In this document: positions 17,844 to 27,023 of the stretch, piece by piece
Numbering within the stretch: position 1 is the first letter of the stretch
Layout of the letters: the number at the start of each line of letters is the position of its first letter
Source of the DNA: Leptospira vanthielii serovar Holland str. Waz Holland = ATCC 700522
GTDB taxonomy: Bacteria; Spirochaetota; Leptospiria; Leptospirales; Leptospiraceae
DNA length: 37,679 nucleotides
Assembly (NCBI RefSeq): GCF_000332455.1
Contig: NZ_AOGY02000061.1
Location: forward strand, 1-37,679
Direction: 5' to 3'
Program-made: the position numbers and the translations under genes
The notes under the pieces: generated by a model
Seen by the model: only the letters and a program-made list of their open reading frames with translations
The model's database searches: none
Told to the model about the DNA's origin: nothing

Positions 17844-18798
17844 AGTAGGGAACCCCTTTTGCTTTTAAGTATAAAATGAATGTTTCTTTGGATGTGAATT
17901 TTGGTGTGTATCCAAATTCACCTTTCAGTTGTTTGTTGGATAAAACAGGCCGATAACGTAAAAAGTCAATTTGGTCTGGACCATATTGAGTCAGTCGGAA
18001 CATCCGCAAAAGAAAAAGCGCCGATTGTAAAATCAATGCGGGAATCGCAATGTAAGGTTTTCCAATCATAGAACTAATTTCTTTCAAAGTCAGCGCACCA
18101 TCCCCTGCCAGATTGAATTGTCCTTCTTTTATTTCTAAAATTCCTTTTGCGATGATTTGAATTACATCCTCATCCCAAATGAATACAAAAGGGCTTTTGT
18201 GCCCCAATATCCCTAGGACAAATGGCTTTCGGAACATATCAGTAATTAGGTTATTCACTGTAGCCCCTAAGATGGTTCCTGGTCTTAGAATTAATTGTTT
18301 TAAACCAGGGTGGTTTGTGCGGTAGTTGGAAAGAATTTCTTCCACTTCCTTTTTGTGCTTAGAATAAACAAAAGCAGAGTGCCCACGGATGGGATCTGTT
18401 TCCTCAATCCAATCTCGATTGTCTTTATGATACCCGTAAGCCGCACCAGAACTTGTGATGATGATCTGTTCTGTATTGGCTAAAACTGCACCATCTAACA
18501 CGTTCTTTGTGCCTTCCACATCAATTTTATGTTGGATTTCCTCACTCATTCCAGGTGGTGGGTTTAAGATGGAAGCTAAGTGGACTATGGAATTAGGTTT
18601 CCAGTTTTGAATTACCTTTACTACCTCATCACGATTACTAATGTCTAAAATTTGAAATTCTAGATTGGATACATGATCCAATCCTTTTAGTGGTTTGATA
18701 TCGGTTGTCAGAATCTTCCAATGAGGAAAGTTTTTTGTTATATGTTGGATAAGCGAGGTGCCAATGTATCCGGCACCACCAGTGATGAATACTCTCAA
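17833..18798 (-). CDS. Extended SDR, NAD-dependent epimerase/dehydratase family
   Basis: The protein has 321 residues from a TTG at 18798, which reads LRVFITGGAGYIG. That start lies 2 bp after the BASS stop and has GAAGG about 8 bp upstream; a longer frame reaching 18879 would overlap the BASS gene by 79 bp and adds nothing conserved. The motifs are TGGAGYIG (cofactor), TDIKPLK (NAD-type acidic residue), ITSSGAAYG (Ser) and YSKHK (Tyr/Lys). A C-terminal hydrophobic helix (ALILQSALFLLRMF) resembles membrane-bound 3-beta-HSD-like SDRs. It is the second gene of the minus-strand operon and mirrors the BASS-plus-SDR pairing of the plus-strand operon. Substrate unknown. Confidence 0.84.
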   Translation of the reverse strand: MRVFITGGAGYIGTSLIQHITKNFPHWKILTTDIKPLKGLDHVSNLEFQILDISNRDEVVKVIQNWKPNSIVHLASILNPPPGMSEEIQHKIDVEGTKNVLDGAVLANTEQIIITSSGAAYGYHKDNRDWIEETDPIRGHSAFVYSKHKKEVEEILSNYRTNHPGLKQLILRPGTILGATVNNLITDMFRKPFVLGILGHKSPFVFIWDEDVIQIIAKGILEIKEGQFNLAGDGALTLKEISSMIGKPYIAIPALILQSALFLLRMFRLTQYGPDQIDFLRYRPVLSNKQLKGEFGYTPKFTSKETFILYLKAKGVPYYEN

Positions 18799-18800
18799 GT

Positions 18801-19700
18801 TTAAGTACCTTCGATCGGTGAGAACTTTCGCCAATACAGAACCAGTAACAGTCCCGAAACAATATGCCAAATCCCCCAAAAAGCAGCCACCAAAGCCATG
18901 TTTGGTTCCGCTTGGAACTGTGTCAGAATTAAGCCAAGAGCAAGGCCTGAGTTTTGCATTCCCACTTCAATGGTAATGGCACGGCGATTGTAAGGATCTT
19001 GGCGAAAAACTCTAGCAATTAAATTTCCAACCGCAAGGGCTACCATATTGTGAAAAACAACGATAAGGAAAATAAATCCCATATTGTCTAAAAATACTTT
19101 CCAGTTTCCCCCAACGGCTACAAGGATAAACACAAGAAAGGCAAATGATGAAACCCTTTTGAAAAAAGGAGTGATTTTGTGTGCGGTTCCCGTTGCAAAA
19201 TTACCAATCGCCATTCCAAGAGTTAAGGGAAATAAAAGTAGAATCACAAGACCTTTAATGATAGCTATACTATCAATATGAAGTTCGCCCGTTCCGGAAA
19301 TCATGGCCTGGGTGACAGGATTCAAATTTGCCGTAATGGTAAAGTTAAGTGGTAAAGTGATGATGGCAAAAGCACTGGAGACTGCTGTCATACTCACAGA
19401 GAGAGCCGTATTTCCACGGGCCAAATGAGTGATGATATTAGATAAGTTGCCTCCAGGACTTGCAGCAACTAACAACATGCCTAGTTCAATTCCTGCAGGT
19501 AAGTCGAGTACCAAGGTAATCAGAAGAGTGATCCAAGGTAAAAAAATAGTCTGACCGATAAGCCCTGCGAGAGCAGAGATCGGACGTTGTAGTACCGCTT
19601 TAAAAGCAATGAACCTAAGTTCCAATGCAACACCGAAAATCATCAGTGCCAATACAAGACCTAAAACGATTTGGTAGTCGTTATTATAATTCATCCTCAT
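18801..19700 (-). CDS. BASS-family (bile acid:Na+ symporter) transporter, second
   Basis: The protein has 299 residues with about nine or ten transmembrane helices. The core motif is ASPGGNLSNIITHLARGN (around residues 80-97) and the crossover block is TIEVGMQNSGLALGLIL (around 240-256). It differs clearly from the BASS protein at 5489-6367 (GGNLSN against GGTTSN), so the two are separate subfamilies and not a recent duplication. It is the first gene of a four-gene minus-strand operon whose members are separated by 2 bp or overlap. The ATG at 19700 has GGA 5 bp upstream. Likely sodium-coupled uptake of an organic anion processed by the following enzymes. Confidence 0.88.
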   Translation of the reverse strand: MRMNYNNDYQIVLGLVLALMIFGVALELRFIAFKAVLQRPISALAGLIGQTIFLPWITLLITLVLDLPAGIELGMLLVAASPGGNLSNIITHLARGNTALSVSMTAVSSAFAIITLPLNFTITANLNPVTQAMISGTGELHIDSIAIIKGLVILLLFPLTLGMAIGNFATGTAHKITPFFKRVSSFAFLVFILVAVGGNWKVFLDNMGFIFLIVVFHNMVALAVGNLIARVFRQDPYNRRAITIEVGMQNSGLALGLILTQFQAEPNMALVAAFWGIWHIVSGLLLVLYWRKFSPIEGT

Positions 19701-19903
19701 TGATTCCTATAGAACAAAATGTATCCAATAAAGAACACATCTTTGATAAAAAGATGGTTCGCAGTACGTTATCTTCTTCTAAGGAAAATTAGGTTCTATC
19801 TTTTTTTAAGGGAAACGCATGAGGAAGGGAAGTTATTTCTGAACACTAACTTCTTTTCCAAGGAGATTCGATTCAAAAACTAAGTTGAGATCCTTACAAA
19901 TTT

Positions 19904-19934
19904 CACAAAAGGATAGTGATTTTATCCTTTTGTG
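19904..19934 (-). terminator. Stem-loop after the lipoprotein gene
   Basis: A perfect 12-bp stem (CACAAAAGGATA and its complement) encloses a 7-base loop. It lies 36 bp past the stop of the minus-strand lipoprotein gene and between it and the BASS operon. The downstream U-run is weak, so termination could be partial. Confidence 0.6.
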
Positions 19935-19970
19935 ATGGAAACCTCTACGCAAATAACAATTACTATGTAA

Positions 19971-20450
19971 TCAAAATCCTGCTGCTGTGATCGCCGATTT
20001 CGCACAAGGATTGTTATTCGGATCACAAGTAAACATCTTAAAAGTAAACATATCGTCAGGATTAGGTCTTTGTGATGTAGAACCAAAATTAGTTCCACTG
20101 GCAAATCCTAAATCCGAACAAGAGGAAGTAGATACCGCATATTTTTTGATGTTGGTATTGAGGGCACCACCTGCACCTCCGGGTGGTGTGTTAAAGTATG
20201 CTGTGGAACCAACGTTTCCGCCGTTTAATTGGAAGGAATCATAACAAGTTCCTGTAAAGGATCCACCAAGATCAGCCACTTCCATCACCACTAATGATTT
20301 GTTCCGATCCGCCACACCATTTAGTAAATTGTTGATCACAAGGGATGAGATTTCATCCCGGTTCTGTTTTTTGGATTGGCAGTTTCCAAGGAAGATCGAA
20401 ACCACTAGAATCATAAAGAATCGTATCATTAAATTAATTTTTAAGTTCAT
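19971..20450 (-). CDS. Small lipoprotein of unknown function
   Basis: The protein has 159 residues. The signal peptide MIRFFMILVVSIFLGNC ends in a good lipobox (LGNC, Cys24), followed by QSKKQN. The mature part contains four more cysteines (in GTCYD, SSCSD, FTCDP and NPCAK), which could form disulfides, and a Gly/Asn-rich middle (NTPPGGAGGALNTN). I do not recognise the family; leptospires have many such short lipoproteins. AGAGGAA precedes the ATG. It starts 9 bp after the porin stop, so the two are almost certainly co-transcribed, and the lipoprotein may be an accessory of the porin (inference). A stem-loop follows at 19904-19934. Confidence 0.8.
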   Translation of the reverse strand: MNLKINLMIRFFMILVVSIFLGNCQSKKQNRDEISSLVINNLLNGVADRNKSLVVMEVADLGGSFTGTCYDSFQLNGGNVGSTAYFNTPPGGAGGALNTNIKKYAVSTSSCSDLGFASGTNFGSTSQRPNPDDMFTFKMFTCDPNNNPCAKSAITAAGF

Positions 20451-20459
20451 GTTTTCCTC

Positions 20460-22160
20460 TTAGTTTGGTCTATAACTGTAAGCTTCAGGAGAAACAACTC
20501 CGGTCCAAAAGTTTGCCTGGAATTGTAGATAAACCCTTCTGTCATCAATCGGCATTGCGTTTCCAGTGGTTGGATTCACATCAAACTGATTTCCAAGTAC
20601 TTGGTAATATAATTGGGCTTTAAAATGGTGTTTGTCACCGAAAAGGTTTAAACCCGCCCAATACACTCGTAAAGAATCCGTCGGATCTACCTTTCCATTC
20701 CGATTAAAATCACCTTGGATGTATTCATACTTTAGAACAGGCATGATGTAGTATTTATCCAAAATAGGAATGTTATAACCGATCGTTCCATGATATCCAA
20801 ATAAATCATTGGAAGCAGCCCCACCAAACGTAGTGTAGGCGCCTGACAAATAAAACCCTTTGTAAGTAAAGGTACTATCGTAAGTATGTCCGATCAGACC
20901 CATCTTTGGCCGTCCCAAAGTAGGAACCGAATTTTGGACTAAAAAATTAGGATTTCCATTGGAATCTAAACTGCCACGATCGGGATTGGATCCTTGAGCT
21001 GTTAACAATTGAATTCCGCTCGTTGTGCCTGGTGTGTATTCGGGAACATACAAGGCTTGTGTAATCAAATTCTGAGTTTGCACATAACCTGCACCCACAG
21101 ACCATTTCAGCTCCCGTTGGAAAATTTCTTCTCCTTCTTGCCAGTTCACCATCTTACCGTCAGACTCTCGTTTGAGTCCACCAAACACATTCACTTGTGC
21201 CCGTGCATAGTAAATAGGAGAAGTGTTCACCGTGCCATAGCGATTAGCGGTAGTTAGGTCCTGTCGTCTTCCCGTTCCATAATCTCCACCACCTCCTTTT
21301 CCGTTACCCACCATAAGGGAAACTTGTAAGTATCTTTCCCATTTATGATTAATCTCTTTTAAGGGAGTTGTTTGGATCATCACTCCGTTATCAAATTGAG
21401 GAATGGCATTCACAATCATACTGCGTTCTAAAGTCACAAAATTAGCAGAAGATTGTATATACTCTCTACTGAATTGAGTGGGCAATTGTCCAAACACAAA
21501 TCGTAATCCAGCATAAGGAATTTTTGCATAAGCGAAAGCTTCATGGATATAACCACGGTTATCTTTTAGGCGAGTATTGGTTACATAAGTTGTTGTAGCC
21601 GGTTTTCCGTTTGCATCCAAATAATTCAACGTGTTGGTTGTTTGAACTATATCGGGCCTATTGAGCATGTTTTCTAAACGAAGTTGGATGTTGGTTCCCC
21701 ACCAATCGTTTTCGTATTGGGCACCCAATCGGAGCCTTCGAAAATTCCAATCGACTGTATTAAAATCACGATGTCCATTATTGAAAAGTGAGTCTTCCGA
21801 ACCAGAAACTCCCCGAAACTGCATACGGCCTGTGATCGTCAGTTTTTCTTTCGCGGTATCATCCGGTCTATGGGTAAAGGCATCGGGAAGGGTAGTTGTA
21901 TTTCCATTGAGGGGACGGTTGTATTCCACCTTCACTCGATTAGGACCCGGTTTTGTAAAAATTTGGCCTGAATCAGTATCCTCATAGAGTTCTCGGTATA
22001 CTTTCGCTTGTGGTTCTTTTGATTCTTTTTTATGTTCTTTGGTTTCTGCGGGGGTTTGGCCCGTTGGAACCAATTCTTTGGATTCGGGAGTTTCTGATTC
22101 TGCAGAAACGGCCGTCGCAAAGAAGAGGATGGCCAAGATGGCTTTTGAAATAGTCTTCAT
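20460..22160 (-). CDS. Outer-membrane porin, phosphate-selective-porin (OprO/OprP)-like
   Basis: The protein has 566 residues. A signal peptide ending AVSA is followed by a charged Lys/Glu/Pro-rich stretch (about 25-60) and then a beta-barrel pattern with alternating hydrophobic/aromatic strands: LTITGRMQFRGV, WNFRRLRLGAQYENDWWGTN, GLRFVFGQLPTQFSREYI, LERSMIVNAIPQFDNGVMIQ. The RRLRLG and GQ..P.S.E segments are typical of the OprO/OprP porin family. An EF-hand-like DFNRNGKVDPTDS occurs near residue 495, in a predicted loop. It ends in YSYRPN, not the usual terminal aromatic residue. It precedes the small lipoprotein in one transcript. It may be the outer-membrane entry route for substrates of the neighbouring uptake genes (inference). 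Confidence 0.8.
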   Translation of the reverse strand: MKTISKAILAILFFATAVSAESETPESKELVPTGQTPAETKEHKKESKEPQAKVYRELYEDTDSGQIFTKPGPNRVKVEYNRPLNGNTTTLPDAFTHRPDDTAKEKLTITGRMQFRGVSGSEDSLFNNGHRDFNTVDWNFRRLRLGAQYENDWWGTNIQLRLENMLNRPDIVQTTNTLNYLDANGKPATTTYVTNTRLKDNRGYIHEAFAYAKIPYAGLRFVFGQLPTQFSREYIQSSANFVTLERSMIVNAIPQFDNGVMIQTTPLKEINHKWERYLQVSLMVGNGKGGGGDYGTGRRQDLTTANRYGTVNTSPIYYARAQVNVFGGLKRESDGKMVNWQEGEEIFQRELKWSVGAGYVQTQNLITQALYVPEYTPGTTSGIQLLTAQGSNPDRGSLDSNGNPNFLVQNSVPTLGRPKMGLIGHTYDSTFTYKGFYLSGAYTTFGGAASNDLFGYHGTIGYNIPILDKYYIMPVLKYEYIQGDFNRNGKVDPTDSLRVYWAGLNLFGDKHHFKAQLYYQVLGNQFDVNPTTGNAMPIDDRRVYLQFQANFWTGVVSPEAYSYRPN

Positions 22161-22509
22161 TCGTATCGGTTACGACTGATTTGGATTTATTACAAACGGA
22201 AGGGAAGTTCCGATTCAATGTTTCAGTCTAGTTACAAACGTATTGAAGTACTGTTGGGTTTCGATGACAGTTATGTTACAAAATGATTACAAGGCCAGAG
22301 TTCGCCCAGTTTTTATACATTTTTTTGCTAAAACCTGGGTTTGTCATAATAGGCAGGGAGTTTTATTACAAAATCATCACTACTCAGCTTGAGGAGAAAT
22401 GGCTGTTTTTATCGGAATTTTTGGGCGGATCCGCTGTAGCGGACCGGGCTCTACGCTCCAATCTTTCCTACAGAAAGGATTTCCGCTGCGATCCCTTCCG
22501 CAAGCATTC
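22161..22509. other. Gene-free stretch between porin and chemoreceptor
   Basis: About 350 bp with no convincing gene. The right part (22424-22500) is a GC-rich hairpin-rich block listed separately; the left part is the porin promoter region. A frame over 22283-22753 mostly lies antisense to the chemoreceptor gene and is not credible. Confidence 0.6.
22424..22500. repeat. GC-rich hairpin block, probable interspersed repeat
   Basis: The block stands out from its AT-rich surroundings. It has GCGGATCCGC at one end, TCCGCTGTAGCGGA as a short stem-loop, CCGGGCTCTACGCTCC, then a second arm ending CCGCTGCGATCCC. The wording (gggctct, gcgatccc) resembles an intergenic repeat I recall from leptospiral genomes, but only one copy is in this window. 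It lies just past the chemoreceptor stop, where it could act as a transcription end. Confidence 0.45.
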
Positions 22510-24501
22510 CTACAATTGGAACTGGTCGCAAATCCCTTTCAATTTGTCCGCGGTGTTTGAGAGATTTTTTGCAGAAGAGGACATCTCTTCTGCACCGGCA
22601 GCCGTGTTGACGGTATGTTCGTTGATTTGTGTGATCACATCGGTAATCTCCCTTACCGCACCCCTTTGTTCGTCCGCAGCGACTTTGATTTGGTCTGATT
22701 CGTCTTTCACAACACCAGAGTTTTCCAAAACCGATTGGTTGATTTCTGCTTGAGAACCCATGATGTTATAGAGAGAATCCATTGCCCTGGAAACATCATT
22801 GATGTTTTTAATGATTTCTTGGATGAGTGAAGTCGAAGATTGGATACTTTTTGCACCCCCATCTAACTCTTTTGAGTTTTTGTTAATCATTTCCGAAATG
22901 GATTTGATCGAAGAGGCAGTTCGAATGGAAAGTTTGGAGATCTCTTCTGCGACGACTGCAAATCCTCTTCCTGCATCCCCAGCACGTGCCGCTTCAATCG
23001 CAGCATTGAGCGCTAAAAGTTGTGTTTGGTCCGAAATTTCATTGATGATCGCAATGATTGCCTTCATCTCATCGGATGATTTCAATATATTACTAATCAT
23101 ATCATTCATACCGGTAAGCGACTGTTCTCCTTCTTTTGCTTGGCTCGAGATCGACTTCATTCGATTGAGGGTATGATTGATTTCGTCTGCGACTTGTTTG
23201 ACACTATTCGCTAAATCTTGGATTTTATTTCGAAATTGGGAAATGTTATTATGTTGGATATCGATAGAACCTGTGATGTTTTCCATACTGGCAGACATTT
23301 CTTCTACCGTGGCTGACATCTGTTCGGTGGAAGCAGCTGTTGCTTGTGCTCCTCCAGAAAAACTATCAGAACTAGAGGAAAGTTCTCCGGCACTGGAGGC
23401 AAGTTCTTGCGATATAAATTGAATCTCCGATACAATCTTTCTCAGACTTATCAAAAAGGAATTTGTATCACCACTGAGCTCACCAATTTCATCATCGTGT
23501 GTGATTTTTAAAGATTCGCTTAGGTCACCTGTAGCCATTTTTTTGAAAAGGTCACGAAGACCCGAAATGGGTTTTAGTCTTTGTGTGATGAGTCGAGAAA
23601 GTGCAAAAATGGAAATAGTCAAAATGACAACGGCAAAAAATCCAATCTTTAACAACATATCATGAACAACGGTTAAAATTTCTCCTTTGGAAGCAATCGT
23701 TGCCAACCGAATGTTGTATTGGCTTAGATCATATACTGTTGCGATTTTTTCTCTGCCGAAAAAATATTCCATATGTTCTTCAGATTTTAATTCGAGTAAC
23801 TTTTTTCCCCAGTCTAGTTTTTTAAGATCCAACTTTAAGATTAAAGATTTATCAGGATGTCCAATGACTTGGCCTTCTTTATCCGTGAAGGCAACAAAAC
23901 CTTCTTTTCCAATTTTGACATCCTTCACCACTTCATCGGTTAAGTGGTTTAAAGAAATTGCAAAAGCAAAGATTGCCACAACTTGTTTGCCTTGAAATAC
24001 AGGCATGGTTAAAACTGCAACGGGTTCCTGCGTGACCGGCGAACGATTCACTTTACTTAAAAGAGGTTTTCCTTTCAGAACGGCTTTGATATTTTCATCA
24101 AAGCCTGTGTTTCCCCAACGAAATCCAATGGCTTTGCCTGTTGCATCGGAAAAAACGATTGGGTTCTCTTCAGCTGTGGATAAAAAAACGTTTTCATAAA
24201 CTCCAAATTTTTGGCTCAAATTGGCAAGGAGTGGGTCTAGGTATTTACGATCTTTTTTAATACAACGTTCGGCAAATTCAGGGTTAGTGGCATTTAATTC
24301 TGCCAAAAGAAATTGTTGGTCAAAAAAATTCTGAATCTGTTTGCCGGAGAGCCTGGCGACGTTTTTCATTTCTCCGATATAAGCATCTACAATGTAGGAT
24401 TTGCCTATGATGTAAGCAAATGAGGAGATTCCAAAGGTAAGGACCTTAATCACGGCCACACTCAAAGCGACAATTACAGTCTTTAGGCTATTGAACTTCA
24501 T
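22510..24501 (-). CDS. Methyl-accepting chemotaxis protein with periplasmic dCache-type sensor
   Basis: The protein has 663 residues from ATG 24501 (GGA about 9 bp upstream; an in-frame TTG at 24525 is less likely). A transmembrane helix at the N-terminus is followed by a periplasmic domain of about 240 residues with cache-like features ([57 protein letters not shown]). Then come a second helix ([17 protein letters not shown]), a HAMP domain ([20 protein letters not shown]) and the signalling coiled coil with tip [20 protein letters not shown]. It detects an external small molecule and controls CheA. It is not coupled to the porin. The ligand cannot be read from the sequence. Confidence 0.92.
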   Translation of the reverse strand: MKFNSLKTVIVALSVAVIKVLTFGISSFAYIIGKSYIVDAYIGEMKNVARLSGKQIQNFFDQQFLLAELNATNPEFAERCIKKDRKYLDPLLANLSQKFGVYENVFLSTAEENPIVFSDATGKAIGFRWGNTGFDENIKAVLKGKPLLSKVNRSPVTQEPVAVLTMPVFQGKQVVAIFAFAISLNHLTDEVVKDVKIGKEGFVAFTDKEGQVIGHPDKSLILKLDLKKLDWGKKLLELKSEEHMEYFFGREKIATVYDLSQYNIRLATIASKGEILTVVHDMLLKIGFFAVVILTISIFALSRLITQRLKPISGLRDLFKKMATGDLSESLKITHDDEIGELSGDTNSFLISLRKIVSEIQFISQELASSAGELSSSSDSFSGGAQATAASTEQMSATVEEMSASMENITGSIDIQHNNISQFRNKIQDLANSVKQVADEINHTLNRMKSISSQAKEGEQSLTGMNDMISNILKSSDEMKAIIAIINEISDQTQLLALNAAIEAARAGDAGRGFAVVAEEISKLSIRTASSIKSISEMINKNSKELDGGAKSIQSSTSLIQEIIKNINDVSRAMDSLYNIMGSQAEINQSVLENSGVVKDESDQIKVAADEQRGAVREITDVITQINEHTVNTAAGAEEMSSSAKNLSNTADKLKGICDQFQL

Positions 24502-24804
24502 TTTTTCTTTTCCTAACAAAAACAAATAGAATCATATTTCATGATCCTTGGATCAGATTTGTCAAACCACATATAGGACGATTCGTACGAAATCTTTCTA
24601 TCCTCTTTCTTTTTAGATTTTTTCAGTGGTCTTTTTTTTACCATCTAACCATATCTTCGGATAAGTACGAATGCTTTATAAAGCCATTAAAAAGAATGTG
24701 ATCTATTTTCAGTTTTTCTAATAGAAATTTTTCTACTAAAACCCCAGTTGGACTTAATTCATGTCAGGTGGTAATATTAGATATTCAGAAAGTACTAAAC
24801 TTTT
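24502..24804. other. Upstream region of the chemoreceptor, with small palindromes
   Basis: About 300 bp without a gene. It holds two short symmetric sites: TGATCCTTGGATCA at 24542-24555 and TTCGTACGAA at 24582-24591. Either could be an operator for the chemoreceptor gene; no regulator is linked. Nothing else was recognised. Confidence 0.35.
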
Positions 24805-25215
24805 TTATCGGTTTTCCTTCCGGATGACCAATTTTAGTCCTGACCAAACTTCATCAACGGCACAAACTTTAATATCGACAAGTCCAAGTTCCAATGCAAA
24901 ATCGCGGATTAGATTCTCATTCATATCGGATGGAATTTTTGAGGTTTTTTTCGGCCAAGAAATCCAAATCATTCCTGCTGGTTTGATCAGTCCCATAAGT
25001 TTTGGTATTTTTTGGCGATACTCCTCCGATGAAACCGTAAAAAAATGGATCATATCCAAACCTGGCTTTGGTTTGTCTAGGATTTGGACTTGTTTGGGAA
25101 AAGTTCCCCAGTCTTTGATAAAGTCCTTAGAGGGGAGATTGATCAAGTGAAGGACCATATTTTCTTTGATCCCTAGTTTTTCAACGAGTGGTTTTCCTGA
25201 ATATCCAGCTGTCAT
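24805..25215 (-). CDS. DUF3052-family protein
   Basis: The protein has 136 residues from ATG 25215; AGGAGA lies 5 bp upstream, which favours this start over the TTG at 25218. The N-terminus TAGYSGKPLVEKLGIKENM is the DUF3052 hallmark (AGYSG.PL..KLGIK.G). The remainder is a small alpha/beta domain with WISWPKKTSKIPSD (IWISWPK is also conserved in the family) and a final VDIKVCAVDEVWSGLKLV strand. Cytoplasmic; no function is established to my knowledge. It stands alone between two chemoreceptor genes. Confidence 0.82.
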   Translation of the reverse strand: MTAGYSGKPLVEKLGIKENMVLHLINLPSKDFIKDWGTFPKQVQILDKPKPGLDMIHFFTVSSEEYRQKIPKLMGLIKPAGMIWISWPKKTSKIPSDMNENLIRDFALELGLVDIKVCAVDEVWSGLKLVIRKENR

Positions 25216-25704
25216 CAATCTCTCCTATGATTCCAAAGTCTTTTTTAAGCATCGGTGAAGTGCTGTTAGTTTATCAATTGAAAAATCCAATTTATATATG
25301 TTACTCCAGTATTTATGTCTCCCTTGCGCAAAATTGCTGTGGATACCGAAAAACGAACGGTTCTCTCTTGTTCAAAAATCCAAATTTCATTGAAAAATCG
25401 GAAAATGCAGATCATTTCCTTAGATTTTGATTCGTAGATGAAGTAAGACCAATAAAATATTGCACCTAATCGCCAATCTGGTGATGTAATGAATGAGGGT
25501 ATTTAGTGTTAACAATTGCTGATCTTTGGAAACAAGGCAAAATCATAATCAACAGAATCAGATTTGGATTGGTTCTTTTATTCCTTCTGGCTATGATTGG
25601 GGCAAAGGACGAATTCCAACCAAAGATGTTTTTGATCCACATGGTGGGAACTTGCACCATGGGATTCTACTGTGCCGTTGCTTATGTCTTAGAGAAAAAA
25701 ACAA

Positions 25705-25709
25705 ATCCA
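25705..25709. repeat. Target-site duplication, left copy (ATCCA)
   Basis: ATCCA directly before the IS end at 25710 is repeated directly after the other end at 27019-27023. Keeping one copy restores the chemoreceptor reading frame, which confirms a 5-bp duplication. Confidence 0.9.
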
Positions 25710-27018
25710 TGTATGGAAAGGCACATCGGTAACACTTTAGATCACTCACATGGGTTACACTTTTACTAGTCAATTCTATACAATAGCCTCTGGTATTTCA
25801 ACACTTTACTCGTATACAAATCCAAAATTCCAAGAATTGCATCCGCAAAGTAAAGACGACAATGCCGATCAGATATCTCTTCAAAGCCAACTACCTCTCC
25901 AATGAAAGGATTCCCAAAGAACACTCGATGGGGCCCGTACTGCGCAAAACCACTTTCATGGACTTTATCGGTAACAATATGTGTGGGATAAGCTACCTCT
26001 AGAATCTTTTTTGGGAATGTCCTTTTCGAAGATTTATAAACTTGCAGGTGTCAGAAAACCCGCTTCATGTGGTCTTACCTTATTAAATTCTTCACGGAAT
26101 GAATCAAAGGCGGTCTGTTGTGCATCCAAACTAGATCTTGGGGGTAATGCAGTTTCTTCTTTCAGTGTTCTGTGCATTCTCTCATGACGACCGTTCTGAG
26201 ATGGTTTCCCTGGTTCAATGCGTTCCGGTCGGATCCCTAATTTCAACCACCATATAGAAAGACTAGTTAAGCCGCCAATGGCCTTACTTGCAAAAGGTGA
26301 TCCATTATCTGATTTGATTGCCTGTGGTAGTCCATATTCTTTAAAAACCCTTTCAAATACCGCTTTTGTTTGCTCTGCATTCGTTTTATTCAGGATTTCA
26401 CATGCTAGAAGGTAGCGACTATATGCATCTGTAATTGTTAGTGGATCGCAGCGATTGCCATTTCCTACTGTAAAATGGCCTTTAAAATCAACACACCATA
26501 CATCATTGGGAGCGACTACATTGGAAAAAGGAAATAGAGACTGTGGAACTCTTGGTCTTTTTTTCTTAGGTTTGACTAGGCCTTTTTTGCGAAGAATGTT
26601 TCCAATTGTAGTTTCACTTGGAATCTGTTTCATGCGATGAAACTTTGCTTTGAGTATGGGACGGAGTTTTTTGGGACCCCAAGATGGATGGTCTTCACGT
26701 AAAGATACAATTAGGTGAACGATTTTCTCAGGAGTTTCATTGGACTGAGTGATTCTTTTTCTAGATTTATCTTTGAGTCCGTCGATACCTTCCGACTCAT
26801 AATTCTTTAGATATTTATAGCCAGTCTTTCTCGATATATTAAAGTCTCGGCAAAGATCGGCAAAACACCACTGACCACTTTTAACAGCTGCTATGAACTT
26901 GATTCTTTCTTCTATCACTTTGGTTTCCTTCCAAGGCATCGGATTGTCCTCCGATACACAATGTAGGTGTTACCCATGTGAGTTGTCTCTTTTGTTACCT
27001 ATCTGACCTCCTCATACC
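25710..27018 (-). mobile_element. IS481-like insertion sequence, copy 2 (1309 bp)
   Basis: Nearly identical to copy 1 at 180-1492 and in the same orientation. The outer ends are TGTATGG and CATACC, with inner 33-bp inverted repeats at 25728-25760 and 26967-26999. It inserted into a chemoreceptor gene with a 5-bp duplication ATCCA. Compared with copy 1 it keeps the T missing there near 816 but has lost 2 and 3 bases near 26041 and 26060, which exactly accounts for the 4-bp net difference in length. The end point is fixed both by the comparison and by the restored target gene. Confidence 0.95.
26034..26939 (-). CDS. IS481-family transposase, C-terminus lost by frameshift (copy 2)
   Basis: 301 residues from an ATG preceded by GGAGG. 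The helix-turn-helix and the whole catalytic core are present: Asp in VWCVDFKGHF, Asp in AIKSDNGSPF and Glu in RHERMHRTLKEE. Two small deletions (2 and 3 bases) close together near 26041-26060 change PHEALGFLTPAKVYK of copy 1 into PHEAGFLTPASL and stop. About 90 C-terminal residues preserved in copy 1 are therefore lost. Whether the shortened enzyme is active is uncertain; the catalytic triad is intact but the tail is not. Confidence 0.88.
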   Translation of the reverse strand: MPWKETKVIEERIKFIAAVKSGQWCFADLCRDFNISRKTGYKYLKNYESEGIDGLKDKSRKRITQSNETPEKIVHLIVSLREDHPSWGPKKLRPILKAKFHRMKQIPSETTIGNILRKKGLVKPKKKRPRVPQSLFPFSNVVAPNDVWCVDFKGHFTVGNGNRCDPLTITDAYSRYLLACEILNKTNAEQTKAVFERVFKEYGLPQAIKSDNGSPFASKAIGGLTSLSIWWLKLGIRPERIEPGKPSQNGRHERMHRTLKEETALPPRSSLDAQQTAFDSFREEFNKVRPHEAGFLTPASL

Positions 27019-27023
27019 ATCCA
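27019..27023. repeat. Target-site duplication, right copy (ATCCA)
   Basis: Second copy of the 5-bp duplication flanking IS copy 2; partner at 25705-25709. Confidence 0.9.

Noticed and set aside
17833..18879. Longer start for the extended SDR at 18879
   Set aside because: It would overlap the BASS gene by 79 bp. The TTG at 18798, 2 bp after the BASS stop and with GAAGG upstream, begins directly at the conserved NAD-binding strand.
22283..22753. Plus-strand open frame of 156 codons
   Set aside because: Its right half is antisense to the chemoreceptor signalling domain and the left half crosses the hairpin block; composition is not protein-like.
1493..25709. Classical composite transposon made by the two IS copies
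   Set aside because: Copy 2 has its own target duplication around itself, so it inserted alone. No shared duplication is found at the outer ends of the pair (left outer 5-mer ATTGG, right outer ATCCA).
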